From Botryotinia globosa (taxonomy: Eukaryota > Ascomycota > Leotiomycetes > Helotiales > Sclerotiniaceae), in contig RCSZ01000008.1 in assembly GCA_014898425.1 (NCBI GenBank), forward strand, positions 186,001-250,000: a stretch of DNA of 64,000 nt, written 5' to 3'. This document shows, piece after piece, positions 34,099 through 43,893 of this stretch (position 1 is its first letter; every line of letters starts with the position of its first letter). Made by a program: the position numbers and the translations under genes. The notes below the pieces were generated by a model. That model worked only from the letters and a program-made list of their open reading frames with translations. It was not told where the DNA came from and searched no databases.

Positions 34099-35922
34099 TC
34101 ACATGTTGTGTATAGTACAGCCAATACAGGCGCAGTCATCGCCACAGGGACAAGTCTCCTTCTCGCCAGGGCAAGGAATATCTGGAACGCGATGAATAGT
34201 ACAGCCTAAACATTGGCAATCATCACCGCAGGGGCAGCTTTGAGTTTCTCCTCCACAGCCGTCTTCTGCGCTAAAGGGATAATTTACGAAGAAGAAATCC
34301 GACGCTGAAAGGCTTTGTTCTTCTGCAGCTCCGGAAGTAGTACTAGACGGAGTAGCAGGAGGCGGAGAAGTGGGGTTCTCCTTGATAATATCTTGTGTTT
34401 GGATGGAATGAGGTGCAATGTTCCCATTCGAGTTGATACGCCCATGTGCGTGACCATTGCTGTAAAGGTCAGGTTCGACCCGCATCAATTCCCACGCTGA
34501 CAGGACGTATTGTCTTGTCGCATCGTTGTATGGATGAGCTGCACAACCAACACATTGGCAGCCATCGCCACAACCACATGTATGAACGGTCTCGGGGTTT
34601 TGGGCCATTTGAGTCGGGTCGAATGTCAAAGGCGCATTAGGAATAGATGGTTGCCCTTGAAAATGTCCGTAACTCATATCGTGGACACCTTGGCGCCATG
34701 CGGATGGCTGTAGTGGGTTTTGATAAGAACCATATGTAGCAGGATATGTAAATACGGTAGGTGGGTATTGTGAATATATGGCATTATTCATCAGAAATCC
34801 ATTTTGTGGTATGTGTGGGTTCATCAAGGGAGTATTCGTTTGGGAGTTTTGAGTCGATGAAGGCTTCTTCTTTGAAGAAGAAGAAGAAGAACAACAACTT
34901 TTAGGTTTAGGCGTAGCTTGCGGAGGTTCTGAAATCGTACTGGCATTCGAAGAAGTGTGGCCGTGGGTACTTTGTTTAGGCGCACAGCATGAAGCACTAC
35001 TCGTAGCGACATTATCGACATGAGGTGGGGTTTCTGGGGTAGATGGCATACAACACGAACCACCACCGTTCATTTTAGGAGTAATTTGACCATTCTTCAC
35101 TTCCGTCGGTGTTTCGAGAGGATCTTCCACAACTTGATCTAAGCTGCTGAGCCCATTCGTAAATCCATTTGTTCTTATATCCGTCATCGGTCCTCCTAAT
35201 CCATGCATAGGCGGAGGCAGTTGAACAGGAACGGTGCCATATTGTTGTTGCATGATGGAATATTGTGGTGGGCCATACCCATAGGGTTGAGGAGCCGTCG
35301 ACATATGATATGCATTTGGGGGAATAATTTGCATTCTCTGGGTATGCTGATCGAAAGGAACTATATTGACTTGGTTTAAATCCATGCGTTCCAAATTTAC
35401 AGGATCAAATGATTGTTTCCTACTCGACTGTGACTTCGATGCTGTCTTTTGTATTTTAAATGTGAGTTGCGTCGGGGAAGTAGGGTCGGATATGGAGTTG
35501 ACTCGTTGCACAGGAGCCGGAGGAGTCGAGACAGGTGTGTCGGTACCACAGTGGCATGCTTGCTTCCTTGGAATAGCAGCAGTAACACTCCCACAGTTAC
35601 ATGGTTGATCTTTCGAGTGAGGGCATGCACTGAGTGGTCTTCCGGGCTTCCTCACCGGCACCATCAGTCGCTCATTCGCGTGTGTACATTTTGTTGATCG
35701 ATGGCCTCGAATACATGGCTCACTATGGTGGGTTTATGTTAGCATATCGGAAACAATTGGTAGATATGTAAAGTGTATATAGGTGTGGGTGTGTGTGTGT
35801 GTGTGTGTGTGTATATCTCTCTTTGGTTTGTGAACCACTTCATGTGCGTAATTTGATCAACACAGCAAGGATGAATGGGTCTCAACATACCAGGCCATTT
35901 TCAATCCATTGATCAACGGCAT
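34099..35922 (-). CDS. Copper-fist transcription factor (Mac1/Cuf1/GRISEA type)
   Basis: Nuclear regulator that senses copper and controls copper uptake or detoxification genes. Exon 1 35922-35891, exon 2 35722-34099; 551 residues. The intron splits the codon of Cys11. The N-terminus is a complete copper-fist domain: MPLINGLKMACEPCIRGHRS with Cys11, Cys14, Cys23 and His25 for zinc, RGH at 16-18 and a (K)PGRP motif at 36-40 for minor-groove contact (usual form KKGRP). The middle is low-complexity (Pro/Ser/Gln). The C-terminal region has three Cys clusters of the CxCGDxCxCxGC type: CGCGDGCQCVGCAAH, CPCGDDCQCLGCTIH and CPCGDDCACIGCTIH, as in copper-sensing regions of Mac1, Cuf1 and GRISEA. Whether it activates uptake or detoxification cannot be told from sequence. 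Intact. Confidence 0.94.
35782..35813. repeat. GT microsatellite inside the copper-fist intron
   Basis: About thirteen GT units on the plus strand (AC on the transcript), inside the 168-base intron that interrupts the copper-fist domain. Confidence 0.9.
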
Positions 35923-36776
35923 CTTTTCACAATTGAATAACTCTTGTAGTCGATCCAAAACCAAGTGGGCGGGCCCGAATGGATGGACTTGAATTGAAGT
36001 GCAGGTAAATTCTTTCCGACAACCTTATCTCGATGTTGATTGTGTTCCGGGAATCACTATCTGCATGCGCAACGACCACACAGAGGGGAAATCGGAAAGA
36101 GGATCAGCGTCTGACTTGTGCGACTGACAAGGAAATGGATCCTGCGTGTTTCCGAAGTATCTTGAGTCCCCAACGTATGGGTTCGCAGGAGGGGGGGAGG
36201 GGGAGGTTTCAAGATGGAGTAAATTGTGATGAATCGATATCATGAGAAAAAGTCGAGGGACTAGTAGGTAATATCGAGCCAGTGAAGAAGAGTTGAATTG
36301 AGCTTGATTTATTGGACTTTGGGTATAATAGGATAATAGGGTGAATTGAATATTTCTGGGTCCAAAGTCGGGAGGAGAAGTGTTTGACGCGATCCGAGCT
36401 GATGGTAAAATAGGTAAAATAGGTAAAATAGGTAAGGTCAGGTCAGGACAGGTCAGGACAGGTCAGGTCAGGTCAATGTAAGATGTAAGATGTTAGATGT
36501 TAGATGTTAGATATTAGATATTAATAACCACAACAATGAAGCCTTGTTTGTTCTTTTGACCGGTTTTTATTGAGGAATTGTTAACTGATTGAATCTTCTC
36601 GAATTTGTTTGTTCTATTCGTAAGGACAGGAAGATGATAAAGTTGGAGGGTTTGAATCATAAGGCATCTCAGAGAATATTGAATGGGAGGAACTTGAGTT
36701 GGTCATGATATCGTAAGATCTCAATATGGGTGGGTAGATGGTAGAAGTCGTGTTGATGGGGGAGTATGTAGGATAT

Positions 36777-37050
36777 AGTATGTATATAGTATGTATATAG
36801 TATGTATATAGTATGTATATAGTATGTATATAGTATGTATATAGTATGTATATAGTATGTATATAGTATAGTATATAGTATGTATATAGTATAGTATATA
36901 GTATGTATATAGTATGTATATAGTATGTATATAGTATGTATATAGTATGTATATAGTATGTATATAGTATGTATATAGTATGTATAGTATGTATATAGTA
37001 TGTATATAGTATAGTATAGTATGTATAGTATAGTATAGTATAGTATATAA
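36777..37050. repeat. 10-base minisatellite (tatagtatgt)
   Basis: About 270 bases of near-perfect tandem units with some shortened ones (tatag). It gives long Tyr/Ile/Thr/His frames on the minus strand that are artefacts. It lies about 0.9 kb upstream of the copper-fist start codon. Confidence 0.92.
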
Positions 37051-37331
37051 TATAATGAACAATAGTATAGAGAGTAGTAGTAGTATACTCGGTATATAAT
37101 GCATAGATAGTGCGTAGATGGTTTGCTGGAGTGAACTGTGAAGCGTGTGGAGGAGTGAAGCCTTAAGAGGAGAGGAGTGAAGTTTGAAGTTTGTAAGATG
37201 AGCAAGTTTTGATTGGTGACATTTAATGGCCGTGCGTTGAATCGATCTTCACTACCTACTTATTATTACTTCCCGTCATATAATGATGATGATGATGTCT
37301 ATCTATCCATCTATTCATCTATCTCTTATAT

Positions 37332-37490
37332 CTGGGGGCAAGCCCCCAAACCCCCATAGCTCGCTTCGCTCGAAGATGTTTTCTATATAAGAAAGAAGTA
37401 TCTAGCATTCAGTCTGTAAAATGGACAAATAGTCTAATAGTCTAATAGTCTGCCTCCACGGCAGTGGCCCCCGGAGGGCCAGCGGAGCGT
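37332..37490. repeat. GC-rich palindromic cluster
   Basis: A hairpin tgggggcaagccccca at 37332-37347 is followed by agctcgcttcgctcga, and 80 bases on by ctccacggcagtggcccccg and gagggccagcggagcg. The sequence stands out from AT-rich surroundings and has no coding frame. It resembles the small GC clusters known as mobile palindromes in fungal genomes, by appearance only. Confidence 0.55.
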
Positions 37491-37502
37491 CATTTATTTC
37501 AT

Positions 37503-37540
37503 TGATGTATGGATGTATGGATGTATGGATGTATGTATGT
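37503..37540. repeat. gatgtatg tandem repeat
   Basis: Four to five tandem copies of an 8-base unit ending in plain tatg units. Confidence 0.85.
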
Positions 37541-38035
37541 ATGTCTATTTTTCCTACATATCTGCTGTCAATTTTTTGATTTTGGTCTTTTGATTTTAGT
37601 CTTTTGATTAATTCCATCTCAATACAATGTACGATGTACATAGGTTTCTACTAAATACCCTCCACCTCGCATACGACCTCGTATACGAGTATGTACATAC
37701 AGCACTACGAAGTATTCTGTACTTGAGAAATTCTATCCATCAAGGTCATGTAGATCAACTACTATAATTGTAGAATTGGTGAAGTGAATAATACACTAAG
37801 AGCAAGCCATCTCGGCCGTCACCCGTCACCGTCACCGTCACCCGTGCCCGCATAAATGTTAGATCCCGTCTAATTCAAACCTTCAAGGGACCCGGGGCCA
37901 TTTTCATTCTTCATGCAAGCCACAACCTCTTCCTCTTCCATCACTCAATCTGGAACCTTGGAATCTCTCAATACCTACCTAGGTAGGTATAACAAGATGA
38001 GACCTGGTGGACCTGGGTTCGCTTATCTTATCAAC

Positions 38036-38106
38036 AAGTGGCTGTGCTGTGTATCTGAGTGGCTGTGCTGTATATCTGAGTGGCTGTGCTGTATATCTGA
38101 GTGGCT
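38036..38106. repeat. 21-base tandem repeat (agtggctgtgctgtatatctg)
   Basis: Just over three copies of a 21-base unit; the first has gtgtatctg where the others have gtatatctg. Confidence 0.88.
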
Positions 38107-38528
38107 GGTTTTGAATAAATGATGGTGGGGTAATATGAAAATATATTTTGCTGTGCCTACCTACTCTGCACGTGGGTACACCAGGTACATAAATTCCAAA
38201 ACATTAGGAGAAAAAGAAAACATTCAGAAACAACGAGACGACGAGACGACGAGACAGCGAGACAACTTTAACTCAAACTTACACTTCTCTCCTCTCCTCT
38301 CCTCTCCTCTCCCCAAAACCAAGCTTTCATAACAAGGTAAGCAAATTCGACCAAGTACACATTGGGGTTTGTGGAGCGAGTCTCTTTCATCTCAAGCATT
38401 TCTTATTTTTCGCCATTCTCTCAACTGTCCCATTTCCTAACTGACACATTGACCTCGTTTCGTCTAACAAGATTTCGCACAAGCATCATAAAAACCACGT
38501 GATTACTTACTCTGTCGTATAATCCATC

Positions 38529-39323
38529 ATGGCTGATTCGGATTTCGAAGATGGTCCCGATCTATTCGCCGAGCCGGAAAATTATTACCCTCCATCCCCA
38601 AAGCCAACCACAGAAACCCATACGCTACTTTCTGGTCAGACACTTACTCTGCATCTGGTCGGTCACAATCCACTTTGGGGTCATCATCTGTGGAATGCGG
38701 GTCGCATAATATCCAACTATTTGGAGAAGAGTCCTTCTCTGATTACTTCCAAATCAGTATTAGAGCTTGGTGCAGGTGCAGGTCTTCCAAGTCTTACTTG
38801 TGCCTCTCTACGTGCCAAAAATGTTGTGGTTACGGATTATCCAGATTCGGACCTCATCGATAATCTTAGAAAGAACATTTCGGTATTCTATGAGCAATTC
38901 CCTGAATTGAGAGTAAATGGCAGGGAAAGCCTAGTTGCTGAAGGTTATTGCTGGGGCGCTGATCCATCTCCGTTACTCTCACTTCTGCCTTTAGAAGAAA
39001 AGGAGGCTGGATTCGACGTGTTGATACTCGCGGATCTTCTTTTCAATCATTCCGAGCACGCGAAGCTGTTGGATTCTATTCAGAAGACTCTGAGAAAGAG
39101 TAAGGATTCTACCGCCTTGGTATTCTTTACCCCATATCGACCTTGGTTATTGGAAAAAGACATGGCATTCTTTGACTTGGTACGAGAGGGAGGTATGACT
39201 GTTGAGAAGGTCTTAGAGGAGAAGATGAAGAAAGTGATGTTTGAAAAGGACAGAGGAGACGAAGAATTGAGAAGGACTGTTTTTGGTTTCGTTGTGAAGT
39301 GGGCTGAGGAAGATAGCAGTTAA
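38529..39323 (+). CDS. efm7: EFM7/NNT1-type protein N-terminal and lysine methyltransferase
   Basis: A seven-beta-strand SAM-dependent methyltransferase; the yeast homologue Efm7 (Nnt1) methylates the N-terminal glycine and adjacent lysine of eEF1A in the cytosol. Single exon, 264 residues, against 261 in yeast. Visible: acidic N-terminus MADSDFEDGPDLFAEPENYY, the family block NPLWGHHLWNAG (48-58), SAM motif I VLELGAGAGLPSL (77-89), acidic post-I strand VVVTDYPD, and motif IV region DVLILADLLFNHSEH followed by FFTPYRPWLLEKDMAFFDL. The start is the first ATG and begins the conserved N-terminus. The 5' neighbour spacer is repeat-rich but the gene is intact. Confidence 0.92.
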   Translation: MADSDFEDGPDLFAEPENYYPPSPKPTTETHTLLSGQTLTLHLVGHNPLWGHHLWNAGRIISNYLEKSPSLITSKSVLELGAGAGLPSLTCASLRAKNVVVTDYPDSDLIDNLRKNISVFYEQFPELRVNGRESLVAEGYCWGADPSPLLSLLPLEEKEAGFDVLILADLLFNHSEHAKLLDSIQKTLRKSKDSTALVFFTPYRPWLLEKDMAFFDLVREGGMTVEKVLEEKMKKVMFEKDRGDEELRRTVFGFVVKWAEEDSS

Positions 39324-39711
39324 TCATCAGCATATAGATAATTTATTTCGACCGTTGAGCAGAAAATTTAGAAATCAGCCGGCTAAGCTGTACTTCGCTG
39401 CCCAATTATAGCAGATTGGATTTTCCTCCCCATCAATCACGGACGTTGAATACCACAGATGACAATCAATATGGCCTACAATGTATGCGACATCCTTCGT
39501 GCCCCGAACAGCGGACTTTTGGCCTACATTGAATTGGGCAGATCGCAGAATTCATTGCTGCAGAGTGGAACAAAAATCGCTGATAGTTTTACTACCACGA
39601 ATAAGTAGTGAGAATTCCACATTTGCGCAATAACCATTTACATACACCCAAAACCCACCTTCTTCAAACTGCCAGTGTATTCCTACGATCATCAAATAAC
39701 AAATTCTCAAC

Positions 39712-39745
<34 letters not shown>

Positions 39746-41188
39746 ACAACAACAACTTGACGACTTGACGACTTGCACTAAAATTTGCACATCACGAATT
39801 ATGAGTGGAGGGGCATGGGTGACATACGCATGAGTTCCTGTGGCCGCCGATGTCAAGTAGATCCAACTCGACGTAATGAATTCTGATCCCCCAAATACAT
39901 TTCTCCACTGGCCAACTCGACTACCTTCCAACTATAAACCCAGTCTTCCTGTTTCCCAACATCTCTCATTTAACAAAGTTCCATCTTTGACGCAATTTCC
40001 ATGGTATACTCTTTGCATCGTCGATGATCAATCCGTGGGAGGTTAGAAGACGTGACGAAAAAGGTCAACGGGGTTTCTGATTGCTGGAACACCGGTGATA
40101 ATGGTTCGCTCTTTTAACTTCTACTTAGGTCCTCCTTTGATTGCTGTCTGGATCTTTTGAACTCTGGCTCTGTATGTAGAGAAACCCCAAAGAAGCGAGT
40201 CCGTTAGTTATAGTTGGTCTGGAAAATAAGCAGGGAGAGATGATCGCTTTCGCTTTTTTAGCATTCATCCAAGTGGGTGAAAGAGTGTACTAGTTTTCGA
40301 ATAAACTTATTCCTATCTAGTTGAGCCTTGTATATTCTACATGACATATGCAGTGTGTGTGTTTTCTATGTATCAATAATAAAGGTTGAGTCGACAGATT
40401 GACGAGCAACTCCATCTTGGTTTCCACGTGGGAAGATGGAGAACATTGCACACGTATCATACATCTCCCATATAAATGATTACTCTTACAGTTCATTGGT
40501 GGTCTTGTGAAGTATTCGTACTAGACTATGCAGTACCTGGTTTCGGTCCAATTTCATAGCGTACCTCTAGAACGTCATTGAATATACGAACTATTTGCAG
40601 TTATCGAAAATCTCATGGAAGCAGCAGAAACAAATCACCGAGGTTTACTTGGAATGATTGCTGGTCAATTGTGAGAATATGGACAATGGTTATTCATTTC
40701 ATCGAAAAATTCGCAGGCATATAGGGGTAACATGATGTCCGCATGCGTTTGTAACGGTAACGGTCACATTTTGAAATATCAAGATGCCGATTTTTTCCAG
40801 GTACGTGGTCTGAGTTCGTCAGGAATGCAAGTGTTATGTAACTGTCAAGAAATGATTTTGCAAGTTTTTTCTAATAAAAAATTGACTGATCTCGCATTGC
40901 AAGCGTTCTCCTCGAAGTTGTTTGATGGTTTCGAGTGAACATTCCTTTGTTCCAGAACAGGCGGGTATCCATACGCAAAAAGTGTTTTCGTACCAACCTT
41001 CTTAGAATGTCCAAAAATATATTTCTTTGTCCTCCAAACTCTCGAATAGATCATAAATACGAGCCTTACGATGTATCGTCGATGTTAGCCTACTGTCTCA
41101 GTAATTGTATCACTTCACCTCGCACAAAATATGACATTCGTATGCTCTCCGTCGACGAGGAGTACTTCTAGTGATTCAATTGTTCTCG
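39324..41188. other. Intergenic, 1.9 kb; CAA microsatellite only
   Basis: A CAA microsatellite with one CGA interruption at about 39712-39757. Otherwise short frames only (for example 40732-40938), not supported. Confidence 0.5.
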
Positions 41189-42787
41189 ATGAAACAGTTG
41201 ATAGATCAATGGAAAGATGGCAAGTCTCTCAAGAGATTGCTTAGCTCAGTGTTCATTAAAGGTGCTCGGTCAAAGCAGATGTCTAATTCCACAGCCATGC
41301 CTTTGCCCACGATTAACTCGGATTTTGTCCCTGAGCCAACCCAGATAGGAACGACATCAACTTCGGCACATCAGGACTCGAGCAGAGGAGAGACCTCTTC
41401 AATTTCTACATTTGGAAGCGAATTTTGGAGAAGAATAAGAGCAAGCAGAATAAGTCCTAATGCGGATAGTCCTCTTCGGAGAGAACCTCTATCGCCTTCC
41501 AGCGTAGTGTTGACTGATGCCACATCGCTTTCATCTCCACATCAACAAAATCTCAGGAAATGTCGCACATGCTCCTATGAACCGCCGGCATCAATCATTG
41601 ACCAGGGAAACCCACCAGGGCGAGCGCCTTTGACTGCAAGGTACCCCGAGATATTCACCTATATGGGACGAAATGGTGTCCCAAATTCTGCTCTAGCTTT
41701 GACAAGTGATGTTGTGAGAAACTTAAACCAAATATTCTACCTCGAGGGACAGTTCAATGATCATACAAGGATCATTGGTCGATTGGATGATGAACATGAG
41801 TGTGTTGAGATGACTTTGAAAGAACTCAATCAACTCTTTTCATCGTCAGGAACCACAGTTCCGAGTGATCTAGATGCAAAATCGGAAGAATTGAAATATC
41901 TTTCCAATGTTTCCTCGCGTATTAAAGAACAAAAGCTAGAGTTAAAGAGAGTTGCGGAACGCGAACATGAAGAAATAAGGGAGCAAAGATTTATCTTATT
42001 TAACATGTTCAGGGACGTTTTCAGGGATCGAAATCTTCTGGATAAAAAAGGAAAAAGTTCCCGACCAAATCGGTTATATCGCATGACAACCACACAACTC
42101 GTACCTCAAATTCACACCTGCAGCGAAGAAGCTCGAGGGAGAGTCGAAATGGAAAAGCAAGAAGCTGTGAATCATATGAAGGACATGGGATATCGCCTAG
42201 AAACAATGCATCATCGACTTGATAATTGGAAACATTACTATGAAGAGGAATATGCGGAATATGCACGTGCGGTCAAGAATGGAACAATGGAGCCTGCGAG
42301 AAGCTTCTTCGATTTGACTCTGTTGCAAGAACATCAGGGGGTGATTGAGGGAGTCATCGAGGCGGAGAATGAATATGAAAAAGCGAGGAGACGAGTGAGA
42401 GTATTGGATGTGGTGCTTAGTGATATTTATCAGTCCAGCGGGTTTGCAAATTGTCCAGATGATGGGTACAGGATTTCGATGGAAGAGGCAATGGTTGGCG
42501 ATGTGGACAGGGAGTGGATTTTAGATTGGATGGAAAGCAACGATGACTCGGGAGAATATCAGGTTGATGAAGACGAATGGAAAGCAAAATCAATTGGTTT
42601 GGATGATAGTGTCAGCGTGGTTGCGAAAGGGAGAGAGAGAAAAAGAATTGACAGGTGGAGAGAGATGTGTATGGCAATTGGGAATGACTTTTCAAAGTTG
42701 CCGAAAGTGGTGCATCATAAGCCTGTGTCTAAACCCAGCGAGAGTGCTTCGATATTGCAAATCAATGATCCAGGTAGCGGAGCCTAG
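41189..42787 (+). CDS. Coiled-coil protein of unknown function
   Basis: I do not recognise this 532-residue protein. The ATG at 41189 (MKQLIDQWKDGKSLKRLLSS) is the first in frame. The first 130 residues are Ser/Thr/Pro-rich and probably disordered, with one CxxC (KCRTCSYEPP). Residues about 180-410 are long charged helices with heptad-like spacing (LKYLSNVSSRIKEQKLELKR, EMEKQEAVNHMKDMGYRLET), so a coiled coil is likely. A C-terminal acidic part (DREWILDWMESNDDSGEYQV) and a conserved-looking basic end follow. No catalytic motif, signal peptide or membrane segment. One exon. Its style matches lineage-restricted fungal proteins; a structural or scaffold role is only a guess. Confidence 0.75.
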   Translation: MKQLIDQWKDGKSLKRLLSSVFIKGARSKQMSNSTAMPLPTINSDFVPEPTQIGTTSTSAHQDSSRGETSSISTFGSEFWRRIRASRISPNADSPLRREPLSPSSVVLTDATSLSSPHQQNLRKCRTCSYEPPASIIDQGNPPGRAPLTARYPEIFTYMGRNGVPNSALALTSDVVRNLNQIFYLEGQFNDHTRIIGRLDDEHECVEMTLKELNQLFSSSGTTVPSDLDAKSEELKYLSNVSSRIKEQKLELKRVAEREHEEIREQRFILFNMFRDVFRDRNLLDKKGKSSRPNRLYRMTTTQLVPQIHTCSEEARGRVEMEKQEAVNHMKDMGYRLETMHHRLDNWKHYYEEEYAEYARAVKNGTMEPARSFFDLTLLQEHQGVIEGVIEAENEYEKARRRVRVLDVVLSDIYQSSGFANCPDDGYRISMEEAMVGDVDREWILDWMESNDDSGEYQVDEDEWKAKSIGLDDSVSVVAKGRERKRIDRWREMCMAIGNDFSKLPKVVHHKPVSKPSESASILQINDPGSGA

Positions 42788-43893
42788 ACTTGCGGCTACT
42801 TGGTCCATCACTCTCATATATCTGATTCTGCGCATAGTCTGTAGACAGCACTTCTTGAATCAGTCACAATATATTGTCTATTTTGTCTCTAATTATGCTA
42901 TGCAAAATGATTCCAAGTTCCCAATCTTGAATGTATTCAAACTGTTTAGTAACAATACATTCACATTATTGTCGACATTATCAATATCTAAGACTCGATA
43001 CACACGTTTCTTATGCGAAAGGAGTATAGTGCGATTGACTAGAAGACGCCTATTTGCATTTGAAAGTACTTTCACTGGGTAGAACAAAGGGATCAAACTT
43101 AGCTAACCACAATGAGGGAGCCAAAGAAGAATCAGCAACTTAGAAGAACATCTAGCATTTATTTACCTTTGCATGAGAAGTCTTCGGGTAATTTACAATT
43201 CTATCAACCATCTTTTGATGACTGATCGGCTTCTATGTAAAAATCAGACACCTGTCACAGTTTTCCAATTCGCTATTATTTCGGATTGAGAGAACATTAA
43301 TTGAGGGTATTATGTAAGTATCTAGGGATACAGACGGACTTTACACTTTTACATATACCCGTGGGATCAAGTAGAAAGGGACGAAGATTTGAAATTTTCT
43401 GTGCTCCTGTATACTCATAGAGCCTCATCGTCCGCAGAATTGACAGCTGATCATAGATCTGGTGGATAATGGCCGATGTCAATCTTGTTGAGCTTCCCAT
43501 GTGCTACGCTATTTTGCATCTCGGTTAGCCCTTTACCCAAGTTCTGTTTATGAGTAGTACCCGTGCGAGTAAAACAGATGCAGATTTTGAGCGAAATGGA
43601 GAATGATCCCCTAATATTAAATTTTACTATCAGAGGCTAAGGAGATTGGAAATTCAAGGTTATAAATATAAATGGCTGGATCTAAACTACTTCGTTGCCC
43701 ATTGTTGTAGGCATATATATCCCAATCAAAAATCGATCCAAAACTTGGGCTAAGCATGTAGGATTACAAAGTCAGTTCGCCTAGATTAGGCAAAAATGAT
43801 GAAATGTGCATCGGTGCTTTTTGATTGGATACCAGTGCCACAACTAATTGAAACATGTTTAACAACATAGAGACTACGCGAAGTAGAGAACAT
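42788..43893. other. Intergenic, 1.1 kb, nothing convincing
   Basis: A minus-strand frame at 43500-43297 (MGSSTRLTSAIIHQIYDQLS) could be an exon but has no partner. Nothing else seen. Confidence 0.45.

Larger units (their letters stand above)
35923..38528. other. 2.6 kb spacer full of tandem repeats
   Basis: No gene supported. It holds short tandem tracts (ggtaaaata at about 36405-36435, aggtcaggac at 36435-36475, atgttag at 36490-36520), the 10-base minisatellite, a GC-rich palindromic cluster and a 21-base repeat, listed separately. It contains the divergent promoters of the copper-fist gene and the methyltransferase gene. Confidence 0.6.

Noticed and set aside
36669..37205. 178- and 127-codon Tyr/Ile/Thr/His-rich minus-strand frames
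   Set aside because: Translation of the 10-base minisatellite.
41171..41188. Start of the coiled-coil protein at 41171
   Set aside because: That codon is GTG; the first ATG in frame is at 41189.
42543..43082. 179-codon plus-strand frame overlapping the end of the coiled-coil gene
   Set aside because: Out-of-frame shadow running into the 3' region; no family.
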